Shown: one piece after another, positions 7,790 through 16,406 of the stretch
How positions within the stretch are numbered: position 1 is the stretch's first letter
Layout: each line of letters starts with the position of its first letter
The notes under the pieces: model-generated
The model's input: only the letters and a program-made list of their open reading frames with translations
Told to the model about the DNA's origin: nothing
The model's database searches: none
Translations under genes and position numbers: made by a program
Source of the DNA: Sphingobacteriales bacterium 46-32
GTDB taxonomy: Bacteria; Bacteroidota; Bacteroidia; Chitinophagales; Chitinophagaceae
DNA length: 64,000 bases
Assembly: GCA_001898485.1 (NCBI GenBank)
Contig: MKTY01000024.1
Span: 62,001 to 126,000 of the forward strand
Direction of reading: 5' to 3'

Positions 7790-9322
7790 TTACGCATTAT
7801 CGGTAAGTATCTGACCAGTCATTACTGACGGAATCGGTAATTGCATCATATGCAGAATGGTAGGCGCTATATCGCCCAGCTTACCTGGTTTTAGTGTGCC
7901 TTTCCATTCATTATCGATCACAAAAAACGGCACCAGGTTAAGCGTATGGGCGGTATTGGGTGATCCGTCTTCATTGATCATATAATCTGAGTTGCCGTGA
8001 TCGGCTGTCAGGAAAATAGTGTATCCATTGGCAAGACCGGTGGTTACTACTTTTTCTACGCATTTATCTACTGTTTCCACAGCTTTGATTGCAGCTTCCC
8101 ACACACCGGTATGACCTACCATATCGGCATTGGCATAGTTGATACACACAAAGTCGGCAGCTTTTTGTTGCAGCTGAGGAAGCAGTGCGTCTGTCAGTTC
8201 ATAGGCGCTCATCTCAGGTTTCAGATCATATGTAGCTACTTTGGGAGAAGGTACCATGATCCGGTTTTCTCCTTCAAAAGGCACTTCGCGCCCGCCATTG
8301 AAGAAGAAGGTGACATGCGGATACTTTTCCGTTTCGGCCATGCGGATCTGTTTTTTCCCATTGTCCTGCAATACTTCGCCAAGGGTCTGGCGCAGGTCAT
8401 CATTTTCAAATATTACGTGCACATTCTTAAACTTATGATCATACTGCGTCATGGTAGTATAGTCCAGGTTAAGCTTATGCATATTGTACTCAGGAAAATC
8501 GGTCTGCGTGAGTACTTCGGTAATCTCACGGCAGCGGTCTGTACGGAAATTGAAAGCGATTACCGCATCATTTTCATGAATTGACCCCAGCGGTTGCTGG
8601 GCTTCGTTGATAATGACAGTGGGTTTGATAAATTCATCGGTAACGCCGGCTGCATACGATTTTTCAATAGCATCGATAGCGTCGGTGGCTTTTTCACCAA
8701 CACCATTTACCAGTGCATCGTACGCCAGCTTTACACGCTCCCAGCGTTTGTCGCGATCCATGGCATAGTAGCGGCCACTCACGGTAGCAATACGTCCCAC
8801 AGAGGTATTGAGGTGGGCCTGCAATTGTGTGATGAATCCGAGGCCGCTTTTTGGATCGCAGTCGCGGCCATCTGTAAATGCGTGGATATATACTTCTGAA
8901 AGGCCCTGTGTTTTACATACGTCAATGATGGCTTTGAGGTGATTGATATGTGAATGCACGCCACCATCGCTCACCAGACCCAGCAGGTGAAGTGCTCTGC
9001 CATTGGCTTTGGCATATTGAATGGAACGCAGCAGTTGCGGGTTGCGCCCAAATTCGCCTTCGCGGATAGCAACATTGATGCGCTGCAGTTCCTGGTACAC
9101 AATACGTCCGGCACCGAGGTTAAGGTGGCCTACTTCTGAATTGCCCATTTGCCCATCGGGTAAGCCTACAGCTTCGCCACAGGTCACCAGTGTGCTGTGT
9201 GGATAGCGGTCGTACAGTGACCGGGTGAAAGGAGCATTGGCATGCTGGATGGCGTCGGCAGATGCAACTTTTCCGAGTCCCCAGCCGTCCATTATGATCA
9301 GAATTACTTTTTTCGGTTCCAT
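7790..9322 (-). CDS. gpmI: 2,3-bisphosphoglycerate-independent phosphoglycerate mutase
   Basis: Glycolytic and gluconeogenic interconversion of 3- and 2-phosphoglycerate by a cofactor-independent, Mn-dependent alkaline-phosphatase-fold enzyme. 510 aa is the usual length. The N-terminal metal site is IIMDGWG, the catalytic serine lies in GNSEVGHLNLGAGR (about residue 62), FTDGRDCDP and SGRYYAMDRD mark the transferase domain, and NYANADMVGHTG and TADHGNSDYM are the C-terminal metal ligands. It starts a two-gene unit with the haem-binding gene. No -7 box was recognised upstream. Confidence 0.98.
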   Translation of the reverse strand: MEPKKVILIIMDGWGLGKVASADAIQHANAPFTRSLYDRYPHSTLVTCGEAVGLPDGQMGNSEVGHLNLGAGRIVYQELQRINVAIREGEFGRNPQLLRSIQYAKANGRALHLLGLVSDGGVHSHINHLKAIIDVCKTQGLSEVYIHAFTDGRDCDPKSGLGFITQLQAHLNTSVGRIATVSGRYYAMDRDKRWERVKLAYDALVNGVGEKATDAIDAIEKSYAAGVTDEFIKPTVIINEAQQPLGSIHENDAVIAFNFRTDRCREITEVLTQTDFPEYNMHKLNLDYTTMTQYDHKFKNVHVIFENDDLRQTLGEVLQDNGKKQIRMAETEKYPHVTFFFNGGREVPFEGENRIMVPSPKVATYDLKPEMSAYELTDALLPQLQQKAADFVCINYANADMVGHTGVWEAAIKAVETVDKCVEKVVTTGLANGYTIFLTADHGNSDYMINEDGSPNTAHTLNLVPFFVIDNEWKGTLKPGKLGDIAPTILHMMQLPIPSVMTGQILTDNA

Positions 9323-9598
9323 GAATTTAAAACATTGATTTTTAATAAAAATAACGGGATCAGACAGGTTTTAACCGGCTTAACAGGCAGGCTTTTCAGC
9401 TGGCAGGCAATGGCAAAGGATGAAAACGAGTATAAATTCACTCATTATCAGGTAACAATGCGCTGTAAAACTACAGATCATTCCTATATTTCGGAACGAA
9501 AGGTTTAAAACTGGGTGATTTTGTTATTTTAGTACCGGGTTTAACTACTTTATCAAAAACGGCACGATTATTTACTAATGACCTATGAAAAAAAGATT

Positions 9599-9988
9599 AT
9601 GAAAGCACTTATAACTTCTTTTTTACTGGTTGCCTTTGTCGGGTTTTCATCTTTTACAGATCAAAATGCGATAGACAGTGTTATCAGCGCCCTGCGTGCC
9701 GGTAATGCAACCGAACTCTCCAAATATTTCGACGACAACGTGGAGCTTACTCTTCCTGTTAAAAGCGACAGCTATAGTAAGGCCCAGGCCCAGGTGATTG
9801 TAAAGGATTTTTTTGCAACAAATGGTGTAAAGGGCTTTGACCTGAAACATAAAGGCGATTCTCCCGGCGGTCATTACTGTATTGGCACGCTGCAAACCAA
9901 ATCAGGTAGTTTTCGCGCGCACGTATTTCTGAAGGCACGGGGCAGCAAAGAAGTGGTAAAAGAAATCCGCTTCCAGGCTATTCAGTAA
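9599..9988 (+). CDS. DUF4783 family exported protein
   Basis: 129 aa from the ATG at 9599; an upstream in-frame ATG at 9578 adds MTYEKKI and is less likely because the signal peptide (KALITSFLLVAFVGFSSFTD) begins at 9599. The mature domain (IDSVISALRAGNATELSKYFDDNVELTLP, split by the family's conserved SYSKAQAQVIVKDFF block) matches the small NTF2-like DUF4783 proteins that are widespread in Bacteroidota and of unknown function. It is a single gene converging on the fucosidase gene with a 12-bp gap. Confidence 0.85.
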   Translation: MKALITSFLLVAFVGFSSFTDQNAIDSVISALRAGNATELSKYFDDNVELTLPVKSDSYSKAQAQVIVKDFFATNGVKGFDLKHKGDSPGGHYCIGTLQTKSGSFRAHVFLKARGSKEVVKEIRFQAIQ

Positions 9989-10000
9989 AGCAATGTTACC

Positions 10001-12340
10001 TTAATCAAGCAGTATACGATTATTACCTTTCTGCAGGGTGCGTTGCACCAGTTTATTCCTGTATCGTATTTTGACGGGTCCTGCTTCCGCCGCCCTTATA
10101 GTGAGCATTTGTAATGCTCCTTTGTCCCATTTTATATCAATACTGTATCCACCACGGGCACACAGCCCTGTTATACTTCCCGAAACCCATGTATCCGGCA
10201 AAGCCGGCAGAATATGAATTTCTTTATTCTGCGATTGCAGCAACATTTCTGCGATGCCTGCAGCGCCTCCAAAATTGCCATCGATCTGAAAAGGCGGATG
10301 AGTGCTCAGCAAACTGCTAAGGGTGCTCTTTTCGAGTAGTGATTGCACCTGGCGGCCAGCTTCATTACCGTTCAACAGGCGGGCATAAAAATTAATGATC
10401 CAGGCTTTGCTCCAGCCGGTATGCCCCCCGCCATTGGCCAGGCGCCGCTCAATCGTTTTTTGGGCGGCAGCAAACAACTCGGGTGTATGCAGCGAGATCA
10501 GGTTGAGCGGGTATAAGCCCAGCAAATGGGACATATGCCGGTGCCCCGGCTCCACCTCTTCAAAATCTTCGATCCACTCCTGAATAGTTCCATTAGCGCC
10601 TATTTTAATGGGAGGCAACAGACGTGAAACACTGTCTACTTTTGCCAGCAGAGCTGCATCGGTATGAAGGATATGTGCCGCTTCTGCGAAATTGGCAAAC
10701 AGCCCTTTTATGATTTCAATGTCGATAGTAGCAGCATAAGACAACTGGGATTCCTGTTTTCGGTTGCTGCCCGGTACATAGAACGCATTTTCGGGTGAGT
10801 GGGAGGGGTTGGTGACGAGATACCCCTGCGGTGAGCGGATCAGAAAATCGAGTACAAATAAAACCGATCCCTTCATAATCGGGTAGGCTATTTCGCGCAG
10901 GTATTTTTTATCGCGGGTAAACTCATAATGCCGGTAAATGGGAAAGGTCATCCAGGGCCCTGCCATAGGTGATACTCCCCATACACCATCTGCCACTCCT
11001 GTACGTCCGTACACATCTGTCAGATGGTGAAGTGTCCAGCCACGGGCGTTATACATTTCTCTGGCAGTTGCTGCGCCCGGCACCATCAGTTTTTGTACAA
11101 ACCGGGCCAGGGGTAAAACGGTTTCCGGGAGGTGGCCTGTTTCTGCCGGCCAGTAGTTCATCTGCAGATTAATGTTGGTATGAAAATCGGCATTCCAGGG
11201 AGCTTTGTACAAATCATTCCAGATACCCTGCAGGTTGGCAGGCAGCCGGCCGGGACTGCGCGAAGATCCCATAAGCAGGTAGCGGCCAAACTGGTAGTAT
11301 AATACAATTAACCCCCGGTCAATAGCACCTGCTTTTACGCTTTCCAGCCTTTTGTCGGTAGGTATGCTGTCATTGGCATGATCGCCCAGGTCAAATTGTA
11401 CCCGGTCAAAATAGTTGCGGTGATCTTTTATGTGTTCTGTGCGCAGCGTTGCTGGCGAAAGGCCGGCAACGCTGTTGAGCTTATCTCTGCAAATGGCAAG
11501 CGGATCGATAGTGGGGTCTGTATCCAGCAAATTGGCATTGTAATCAGTTGCGCCGGTAATGGCGATGGTAATATTTTTGGCGGATTGTATGTGGCAGACA
11601 GCAGATGAGTCGCTGATGGTGGTGGTTGTTTTACCATCAGAGGCCAGTATTTTCATAATTCCGGCAAAACGCATATGCCGGCCTCCGGGGCCCGCCAGTG
11701 AGTCTTCTGCATCGTTGATCTGCCCGGTATAATACAATAAATTGTTTCCGCTCTTGCGGTAAGCGTTCACATCATATTGCCGCTGTAGCTCGACTGACAG
11801 GTTCATCGGTTTACCTGCACTGATGGTAACGATTATAACATCTTTGGGGGCAGAAGCATATACTTCCTGTTTTACGGGGTTGTCTGCTACAACAAATGTT
11901 GTAGTGGCAATTCCTGTGTTTAACTGGAGTGATCTTTGGTACCGGGTAGCAGGTGCCGTATGTTCATAGTGGATATACAGGTTTCCCAGTGGTTGATAAG
12001 AACGGATTCTGGGCGGGGTGCCTACCATATACCGGCTGCTCAGGTCGAGTGCACGGTTATATTCGCCATTGAAAATGGCGGCCTGTATTTCCGGCAGATG
12101 CTGTGCCGCCTGTTTATTATTGTTATTGATTTTACTGCCTGCCCAGACACTTTCCTCGTTTAGCTGGATCAACTCATCGGTATAGCGGCCAAATACCATG
12201 GCTCCCAGGCGTCCGTTGCCGACCGGCATAGCCTCTGTCCACCGGGCAGCCGGTTGCGTATACCATAAGCGAAGGTCCTTTGGCTGGGTCTTTACAGAGA
12301 AAGACAAAAATAGCATGGGGATAACCAGGCGCGACCGCAT
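10001..12340 (-). CDS. Glycoside hydrolase family 95 (alpha-L-fucosidase type)
   Basis: 779 aa with a short signal peptide (MRSRLVIPMLFLSFSVKTQ). GH95 enzymes invert terminal alpha-L-fucose (some act on galactose) in host or plant glycans. Family blocks are visible: N-terminal beta domain (EAMPVGNGRLGAMVFG, LNEESVWAG near residue 60), the catalytic (alpha/alpha)6 domain with HTNINLQMNYWPAE (about 388, the Asn pair), EWIEDFEEVEPGHRHMSHLL (about 593, the acidic catalytic region) and QIDGNFGGAAGIAEMLLQS (about 683, the catalytic Asp). It stands alone with no SusC/D pair or sugar regulator nearby, so the substrate cannot be inferred from context. A variant -7 (TAAATTG) lies 5 nt before the ATG. 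Confidence 0.93.
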   Translation of the reverse strand: MRSRLVIPMLFLSFSVKTQPKDLRLWYTQPAARWTEAMPVGNGRLGAMVFGRYTDELIQLNEESVWAGSKINNNNKQAAQHLPEIQAAIFNGEYNRALDLSSRYMVGTPPRIRSYQPLGNLYIHYEHTAPATRYQRSLQLNTGIATTTFVVADNPVKQEVYASAPKDVIIVTISAGKPMNLSVELQRQYDVNAYRKSGNNLLYYTGQINDAEDSLAGPGGRHMRFAGIMKILASDGKTTTTISDSSAVCHIQSAKNITIAITGATDYNANLLDTDPTIDPLAICRDKLNSVAGLSPATLRTEHIKDHRNYFDRVQFDLGDHANDSIPTDKRLESVKAGAIDRGLIVLYYQFGRYLLMGSSRSPGRLPANLQGIWNDLYKAPWNADFHTNINLQMNYWPAETGHLPETVLPLARFVQKLMVPGAATAREMYNARGWTLHHLTDVYGRTGVADGVWGVSPMAGPWMTFPIYRHYEFTRDKKYLREIAYPIMKGSVLFVLDFLIRSPQGYLVTNPSHSPENAFYVPGSNRKQESQLSYAATIDIEIIKGLFANFAEAAHILHTDAALLAKVDSVSRLLPPIKIGANGTIQEWIEDFEEVEPGHRHMSHLLGLYPLNLISLHTPELFAAAQKTIERRLANGGGHTGWSKAWIINFYARLLNGNEAGRQVQSLLEKSTLSSLLSTHPPFQIDGNFGGAAGIAEMLLQSQNKEIHILPALPDTWVSGSITGLCARGGYSIDIKWDKGALQMLTIRAAEAGPVKIRYRNKLVQRTLQKGNNRILLD

Positions 12341-12429
12341 ACAGACAATTTAATCGTTGCGTTGAAATTAAAGGATATGATTTAAATCAGTACTCTTCGT
12401 GTTGCTGGCGACCGGAAAGAGTCGGGGCG

Positions 12430-12452
12430 ATGTGCTGATGTGTTAATGAATC
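12430..12452 (+). repeat. Octamer repeat (ATGTGCTA type), about 2.5 units
   Basis: ATGTGCTG then ATGTGTTA and a partial unit. The same 8-nt period appears at 35470. It lies between the divergent GH95 and nadC genes. Confidence 0.5.
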
Positions 12453-12569
12453 CTTTGCGTTTTGTCAGTTTAGCATTCTGAAAAGGCAGGGAAATATGTG
12501 CAGATATGGCTATAATACTCCTTTTTTATCCTATTTATTTCCCTGGATGATAGTGGTATAGGGAATTCC

Positions 12570-12577
12570 TATTTTTG
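12570..12577 (+). promoter_or_regulatory. -7 box (TATTTTTG) for nadC, nearly leaderless
   Basis: Perfect TAnnTTTG with only 5 nt between the box and the nadC ATG (12583). Given the usual spacing from this motif, transcription would begin at or very near the start codon. Confidence 0.7.
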
Positions 12578-12582
12578 CAACT

Positions 12583-13440
12583 ATGAGTTTTGACAGTCAA
12601 TTGCAGCATCTGATCGATGAAGCCCTGTGCGAAGATGTAGGTGATGGCGATCATTCTACTCTGGCCAGCATTCCGGCCAGTGCACGTGGCAAAGCCGTAT
12701 TAAAGATCAAGGAAGCAGGCATACTGGCCGGTGTAGCCGTTGCCGAAAAGATATTCCGCTATAAAGATCCATCTGCTGCTTTCCAGTTGCTGAAAGACGA
12801 TGGCGAGCCCATGGTGCCGGGTGACCGCGCTTTTGAAGTAGAAGCGTCTGTTCATACTATCCTGCAGTGCGAGCGGCTGGTGCTTAACTGCATGCAGCGT
12901 ATGAGCGGGATTGCCACACTCACGCATCAGTATACAGAAAAACTGCAGGGCTACCATACCCGCCTGCTCGATACGCGTAAGACAACGCCCAATTTCAGGC
13001 TTCTCGAAAAAGAAGCGGTACGTATTGGCGGAGGAGTCAATCACCGGTTTGGCCTTTACGACATGATCATGCTGAAAGATAATCATATTGACTACTGCGG
13101 CGGCATTACAAAAGCTATTGAGCGTAGCTGGACCTATGTGCAGGAAAAAAAGCCGGGATTAAAAATTGAGATAGAAACCCGCAGTATTGACGACGTAAAA
13201 GAGGTACTGGCTAACGGCAAAGGAAAAGTATTCCGTATCATGCTCGACAATTTCAATCCGGCACAGATCACCGAAGCGCTGGTGTTGATCAATGGTGAGT
13301 TTGAAACAGAGGCCAGTGGCGGTATTAACCTGGGTAATATCGAAGCGTATGCGCGTACAGGAGTTGATTATGTATCTGTAGGTGCCTTGATACACCAGGC
13401 GAGGAGTCTTGATCTCAGCCTGAAGGCTGTTCCGTCTTGA
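12583..13440 (+). CDS. nadC: Nicotinate-nucleotide pyrophosphorylase (carboxylating)
   Basis: Converts quinolinate and PRPP to nicotinate mononucleotide and CO2 in de novo NAD synthesis. 285 aa, full length. Signatures: EDVGDGDHST near the N-terminus, substrate residues in LDTRKTTPNFR (about 128-138), GGGVNHRFGLYD and MLKDNHI (about 150-170), and the C-terminal SGGINLGNIEAYARTGVDYVS strand. nadE, for the last step of NAD synthesis, lies 4 kb away on the same strand. The start is fixed by a -7 box 5 nt upstream. Confidence 0.98.
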   Translation: MSFDSQLQHLIDEALCEDVGDGDHSTLASIPASARGKAVLKIKEAGILAGVAVAEKIFRYKDPSAAFQLLKDDGEPMVPGDRAFEVEASVHTILQCERLVLNCMQRMSGIATLTHQYTEKLQGYHTRLLDTRKTTPNFRLLEKEAVRIGGGVNHRFGLYDMIMLKDNHIDYCGGITKAIERSWTYVQEKKPGLKIEIETRSIDDVKEVLANGKGKVFRIMLDNFNPAQITEALVLINGEFETEASGGINLGNIEAYARTGVDYVSVGALIHQARSLDLSLKAVPS

Positions 13441-13491
13441 TCTTCCGGCTACAGATTTTTTTTCATTGTTTATTGCAGTAACTTAACTGTC

Positions 13492-13839
13492 ATGAGTAAA
13501 AAGAATAAGCCCGATAACCGGGGTTTTGTATATAGCACCGATCCCAATTTCAGTTTTGAACCGGAGCAGGAGAGTCAGGAAACATTGCCTCCTGCTCAGC
13601 AGCGATTGCGGGTGCGGCTTGATACCAAACAACGTGCTGGTAAAGCGGTGACGCTGGTGGAAGGGTTTGTGGGTACCAAAGAAGATATGGAGGCATTGGG
13701 AAAGAAGCTAAAGAACCTTTGTGGCAGTGGTGGCTCAGCCAAGGACGGCGAAATAATTGTGCAGGGAGATCACCGGCCCAAGGTGGTGCAATGGCTGATT
13801 AATAATGGGTATAAGCAAACAAAACAGGCGGGAGGGTAG
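13492..13839 (+). CDS. SUI1/YciH-family translation initiation factor homologue
   Basis: 115 aa. The C-terminal SUI1 (eIF1-like) fold covers about residues 40-112 (AGKAVTLVEGFVGTKEDMEA, CGSGGSAKDGEIIVQGDH, KVVQWLINNGYKQTKQAGG). Bacterial YciH can affect start-site fidelity in vitro, but its cellular role is unclear. The N-terminal 35 residues are Glu/Gln-rich and poorly conserved. It is 51 bp downstream of nadC and likely in the same transcript. Confidence 0.92.
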   Translation: MSKKNKPDNRGFVYSTDPNFSFEPEQESQETLPPAQQRLRVRLDTKQRAGKAVTLVEGFVGTKEDMEALGKKLKNLCGSGGSAKDGEIIVQGDHRPKVVQWLINNGYKQTKQAGG

Positions 13840-13844
13840 AAATA

Positions 13845-13872
13845 GTTGTCAGTAAATAGTTAACAGTTGACA
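13845..13872 (+). repeat. Heptamer array (GTTGACA type), 4 units
   Basis: Four consecutive 7-nt units (variants of GTTGACA, including GTTAACA) with no indel, beginning 5 bp after the SUI1 gene stop and ending 14 bp before the next start. It belongs to the family seen at 15910, 16407, 20489, 21025 and 53418. Confidence 0.8.
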
Positions 13873-13886
13873 GTGAATTAAATAGT

Positions 13887-14108
13887 ATGATGATGCCCTT
13901 CATATTGCACCTCTTCCTGTTAGCGTTATTTGGGATACCTTTGCTTATCTGCCTCTTTTACCTTATAATGGGAGTAGTGCAATGGTATAGAGGATACAAC
14001 GAAGGACGTCCGTGGATGCAACGATCTGCGCTTTGGGTGATTGGGTTAACGGGGGTACTGCTTATAGCGATTTTTATTATTTTTAAAAAGTTATGGGCTG
14101 GATATTAA
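13887..14108 (+). CDS. Small two-TM membrane protein (73 aa)
   Basis: No family recognised. Two membrane helices are clear: about 4-32 (ILHLFLLALFGIPLLICLFYLIM) and about 47-66 (SALWVIGLTGVLLIAIFII), with a polar loop (QWYRGYNEGRPWMQR) between. Three consecutive ATGs (13887, 13890, 13893) are possible starts. It overlaps the next small gene by 16 bp in another frame, suggesting a translationally coupled pair. Confidence 0.7.
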   Translation: MMMPFILHLFLLALFGIPLLICLFYLIMGVVQWYRGYNEGRPWMQRSALWVIGLTGVLLIAIFIIFKKLWAGY

Positions 14109-14254
14109 TAGGGGCAGGGGTATTGGTTTGTCTGCTGGGGCTGTCGGTATTCTTCCGCAATATTCATGAAGAAGGGCGTGACTGGCGCTGGTCGGTTCCT
14201 TTTTTTATTTTAGGCGTCACGATGGTAAGTTGGCCGTCCTGCAATATGGTATAA
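14093..14254 (+). CDS. Tiny membrane protein (53 aa), overlapping the preceding gene
   Basis: ATG at 14093, TAA at 14252-14254. The product has two hydrophobic segments (WILIGAGVLVCLLGLSVFF and WSVPFFILGVTMVSWP) joined by a charged loop RNIHEEGRDWRW, mirroring the two-helix layout and Trp/Arg/Glu-rich loop of its 73-aa neighbour. Start and neighbour stop overlap, which favours coupled translation. The stop codon falls inside the first unit of the 9-nt repeat array. Function unknown; it is short enough to be skipped by gene callers. Confidence 0.6.
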   Translation: MGWILIGAGVLVCLLGLSVFFRNIHEEGRDWRWSVPFFILGVTMVSWPSCNMV

Positions 14255-14340
14255 AGTGTATAAAGGGTATAAAGAGTTTAAAGGGTGCTTTACTACCCGC
14301 TTTAAACTCTTTATACCCTTTATACTTTTTAAACTCTTTA
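14250..14340. repeat. Inverted pair of 9-nt repeat arrays (TATAAAGGG type)
   Basis: Forward units at 14250-14285 (TATAAAGTG, TATAAAGGG, TATAAAGAG, TTTAAAGGG) and four inverted units at 14301-14336. The arms 14258-14282 and 14301-14325 are a perfect 25-bp inverted repeat with an 18-nt loop that itself has GGGT/ACCC. The array begins inside the stop codon of the 53-aa gene and ends in the stop codon of icd, so it is the whole gap between two convergent genes and could act as a bidirectional terminator. Confidence 0.85.
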
Positions 14341-15789
14341 CTGCCCCTGTGCCAGGCTATACGCTTTCTTATCTCCCCACATATTCAGCAATTCCAGTGA
14401 GCATACTTTGAAATTGCCGCTGAGGCTTACATAAAGACCAATCACATCCTGCTGGTTGAGCGGAGAACCGTCAATACTTTCGAAACGTACATTATACTGG
14501 TTGACCAGGTTGGTGTATACAGAACCTGTTGGCCATACCTGTGTGCCACGGTTGCTGATACTTACCAGGTTGAATTTTACGCCGGCATGGCGCTGACATT
14601 TATGGGCAATGGCCACTGGCTGTTCATCGCTTTCGATAAACAGGTCTACACCCACAATATTTTCAGGAGCTGTTTCTTTAGACACCATCATAGAGTTCTG
14701 CTCGAGTTTGAATGGTGCCGGTGTGCCTGGTTTATTAGGGATAATAGGCTTGGCACCTATCTCAGGCAGCTTGCCAAAATTGGCAATGATAGCATCCGCA
14801 AATTCGGTGGTATTGACAGCAGGTATATTGCGGTCGCCGAAGTCGCCGGTATGTACACCGCTTTCCAGCGTATATAAGAGGGCATTTTCGATAACAGCTG
14901 CATTTTCTGTAAGACCTACGTGACGCAGCATGGCGATACCACTCAGCAGGAGGGCCGTGGGATTGGCTATGTTTTTACCTGCAATATCCGGAGCAGTGCC
15001 GTGTACGGCTTCGAAGATGGAAATATGGTCGCCGATATTGGCTGAAGGAGCGAAGCCCAAACCACCAACCAGGCCGGCACAAAGATCGCTCACGATATCG
15101 CCCTGCAGGTTGGTGAGTACCACCACATCGAATGTGTCGGGGCGGGTAACCAGTTTCATACACAGGTCATCTACAATGATATCATCGGCTTTTAATTCAG
15201 GAAATTCTTTGGCAACTTCATAAAAGCATTCCAGGAAGAGACCATCGGTCAGCTTCATGATATTGGCTTTGTGACCACAGGTGATGCGGCGGGCTTTTTT
15301 CTGGCGGGCCATTTCAAATGCATAGCGGATCACCTGCATACTGCCGGGGCGGGTGATGAAGCGACGGCTCAGGGCCACATCGTGTGTGAGCATATGCTCA
15401 ATGCCTCCATAAGTGTCTTCAATATTTTCCCGTACCACCGTCACGTCGATCGGAATGCCTGCCTTACTGAATACGGTATCCACGCCATGCAGGCTTTGAA
15501 AGGCACGTTTGTTGGCAAAAGTGTTCCAGGTTTTGCGGGCAGTTACGTTGATACTTTTTACACCCTTACCCTTGGGGGTCTCCATGGGGCCTTTAAAAAG
15601 CAGACCGAGCGATTCGATGGTTTGCCGCGCTTCGGGGGTCATACCGTTATTGAATCCTTTGTCGAATACCCATTTTCCCATATCTACAAACTCATACTCG
15701 AGGGGCGTCTGGTTGGCACTGAATATCTTAAGTACCGCATCCATAATCTCAGGACCGATACCATCTCCTTTGGCTACAGCTATTTTCAT
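14338..15789 (-). CDS. icd: Isocitrate dehydrogenase (NADP-type, long Thermus-like form)
   Basis: TCA cycle: oxidative decarboxylation of isocitrate to 2-oxoglutarate. From the ATG at 15789 (MKIAVAKGDGIGPEIMDAV) the protein has 483 aa; the longer frame to 15846 would read through the -7 box and is rejected. Visible: GDGIGPEI, substrate-binding KSINVTARKTWN and VRENIEDTYGG, metal ligands in DDLCMKLVTRP and TNLQGDIVSDLCAGLVGG, and cofactor region EAVHGTAPDIAGKNIANPTA. Unlike E. coli Icd it carries a C-terminal extension of about 140 residues (from KPGTPAPFKLEQ), as in the Thermus-type enzyme. Monocistronic. Confidence 0.95.
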   Translation of the reverse strand: MKIAVAKGDGIGPEIMDAVLKIFSANQTPLEYEFVDMGKWVFDKGFNNGMTPEARQTIESLGLLFKGPMETPKGKGVKSINVTARKTWNTFANKRAFQSLHGVDTVFSKAGIPIDVTVVRENIEDTYGGIEHMLTHDVALSRRFITRPGSMQVIRYAFEMARQKKARRITCGHKANIMKLTDGLFLECFYEVAKEFPELKADDIIVDDLCMKLVTRPDTFDVVVLTNLQGDIVSDLCAGLVGGLGFAPSANIGDHISIFEAVHGTAPDIAGKNIANPTALLLSGIAMLRHVGLTENAAVIENALLYTLESGVHTGDFGDRNIPAVNTTEFADAIIANFGKLPEIGAKPIIPNKPGTPAPFKLEQNSMMVSKETAPENIVGVDLFIESDEQPVAIAHKCQRHAGVKFNLVSISNRGTQVWPTGSVYTNLVNQYNVRFESIDGSPLNQQDVIGLYVSLSGNFKVCSLELLNMWGDKKAYSLAQGQ

Positions 15790-15823
15790 ATTGAAATAAA
15801 AATTAAGAGGTGCTTTGAAGGCG

Positions 15824-15831
15824 CAAAGGTA
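15824..15831 (-). promoter_or_regulatory. -7 box (TACCTTTG) for icd
   Basis: Perfect TAnnTTTG on the minus strand, 34 nt before the ATG at 15789. It is directly preceded (on this strand) by the CCCTTTCC-type heptamer array. Confidence 0.65.
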
Positions 15832-15846
15832 CGGTATAAAGGTCAA

Positions 15847-15965
15847 GGGTGGAAGGGAAAAGGCCGAAGGGAAAGGGCTGAATGGTATGAGTATTAAGTT
15901 ATTGGCTGACTATCAACTATCCACCGACTACTGTCCACTGTTGACTGTCAACTGTCAACTGTCCA
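15847..15965. repeat. Composite heptamer array upstream of apaG (17 units in register)
   Basis: Purine-rich units (GGGTGGA, AGGGAAA, AGGCCGA, AGGGAAA) run into AAGTTAT-like units and then CTATCAA/CTGTCAA/CTGTCCA units. The 7-nt register is kept from 15847 to 15965 without an indel. It mirrors, in inverted order, the array on the other side of apaG at 16407-16505. Confidence 0.8.
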
Positions 15966-16015
15966 CTATGACATAACTCTGATTATTTTTCTTATTTTTA
16001 CTAAAACTGATTGGT

Positions 16016-16402
16016 ATGAATAGCATCATCTCCGAAGGGGTCCAGGTGAGTGTGGAGACCTTTTATCAGCCGGATTACAGCAATCCGATCCAGTCAGAGT
16101 TTATGTTTGCGTATCGAATTACGCTCGAGAATCACAATGTATTTCCTGTTCAGCTTCATCGTCGTCACTGGTTTATTTTCGACAGCAATGGCAGTCATCG
16201 CGAAGTGGAAGGAGAAGGCGTGGTTGGTAAACAACCCGTGATAGAACCCGGTGAATCGTATCAGTATATCAGCGGTTGCAATCTGCGCACAGAAATGGGT
16301 AAAATGAAAGGCTCCTATCAAATGGAAAACCTGCATACACGCCAGATGTTTCAGGTAGACATTCCTCCATTTGAGATGATCGTACCGATGAAAAACAATT
16401 AG
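16016..16402 (+). CDS. apaG: ApaG domain protein
   Basis: 128 aa, the standard length of the ApaG/DUF525 immunoglobulin-like beta-sandwich family (linked to Co/Mg efflux in enterobacteria; biochemical role unsettled). Conserved blocks are seen: FMFAYRITLENHN, VQLHRRHWFIFDSNG, VEGEGVVGKQPVIEPGESYQ, YISGCNLRTEMGKMKGSYQM and FQVDIPPFEM. It is a single gene bracketed by large inverted heptamer arrays, with the downstream one starting 5 bp after the stop. Confidence 0.95.
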   Translation: MNSIISEGVQVSVETFYQPDYSNPIQSEFMFAYRITLENHNVFPVQLHRRHWFIFDSNGSHREVEGEGVVGKQPVIEPGESYQYISGCNLRTEMGKMKGSYQMENLHTRQMFQVDIPPFEMIVPMKNN

Positions 16403-16406
16403 AGTA

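Noticed and set aside
7997-8584. 195-codon plus-strand open frame within gpmI
   Set aside because: Antisense to a highly conserved glycolytic gene, no start context and no domain pattern.
9323-9598. Gap between gpmI and the DUF4783 gene searched for tRNA or riboswitch
   Set aside because: No cloverleaf, no conserved riboswitch core and no clear -7 box were recognised.
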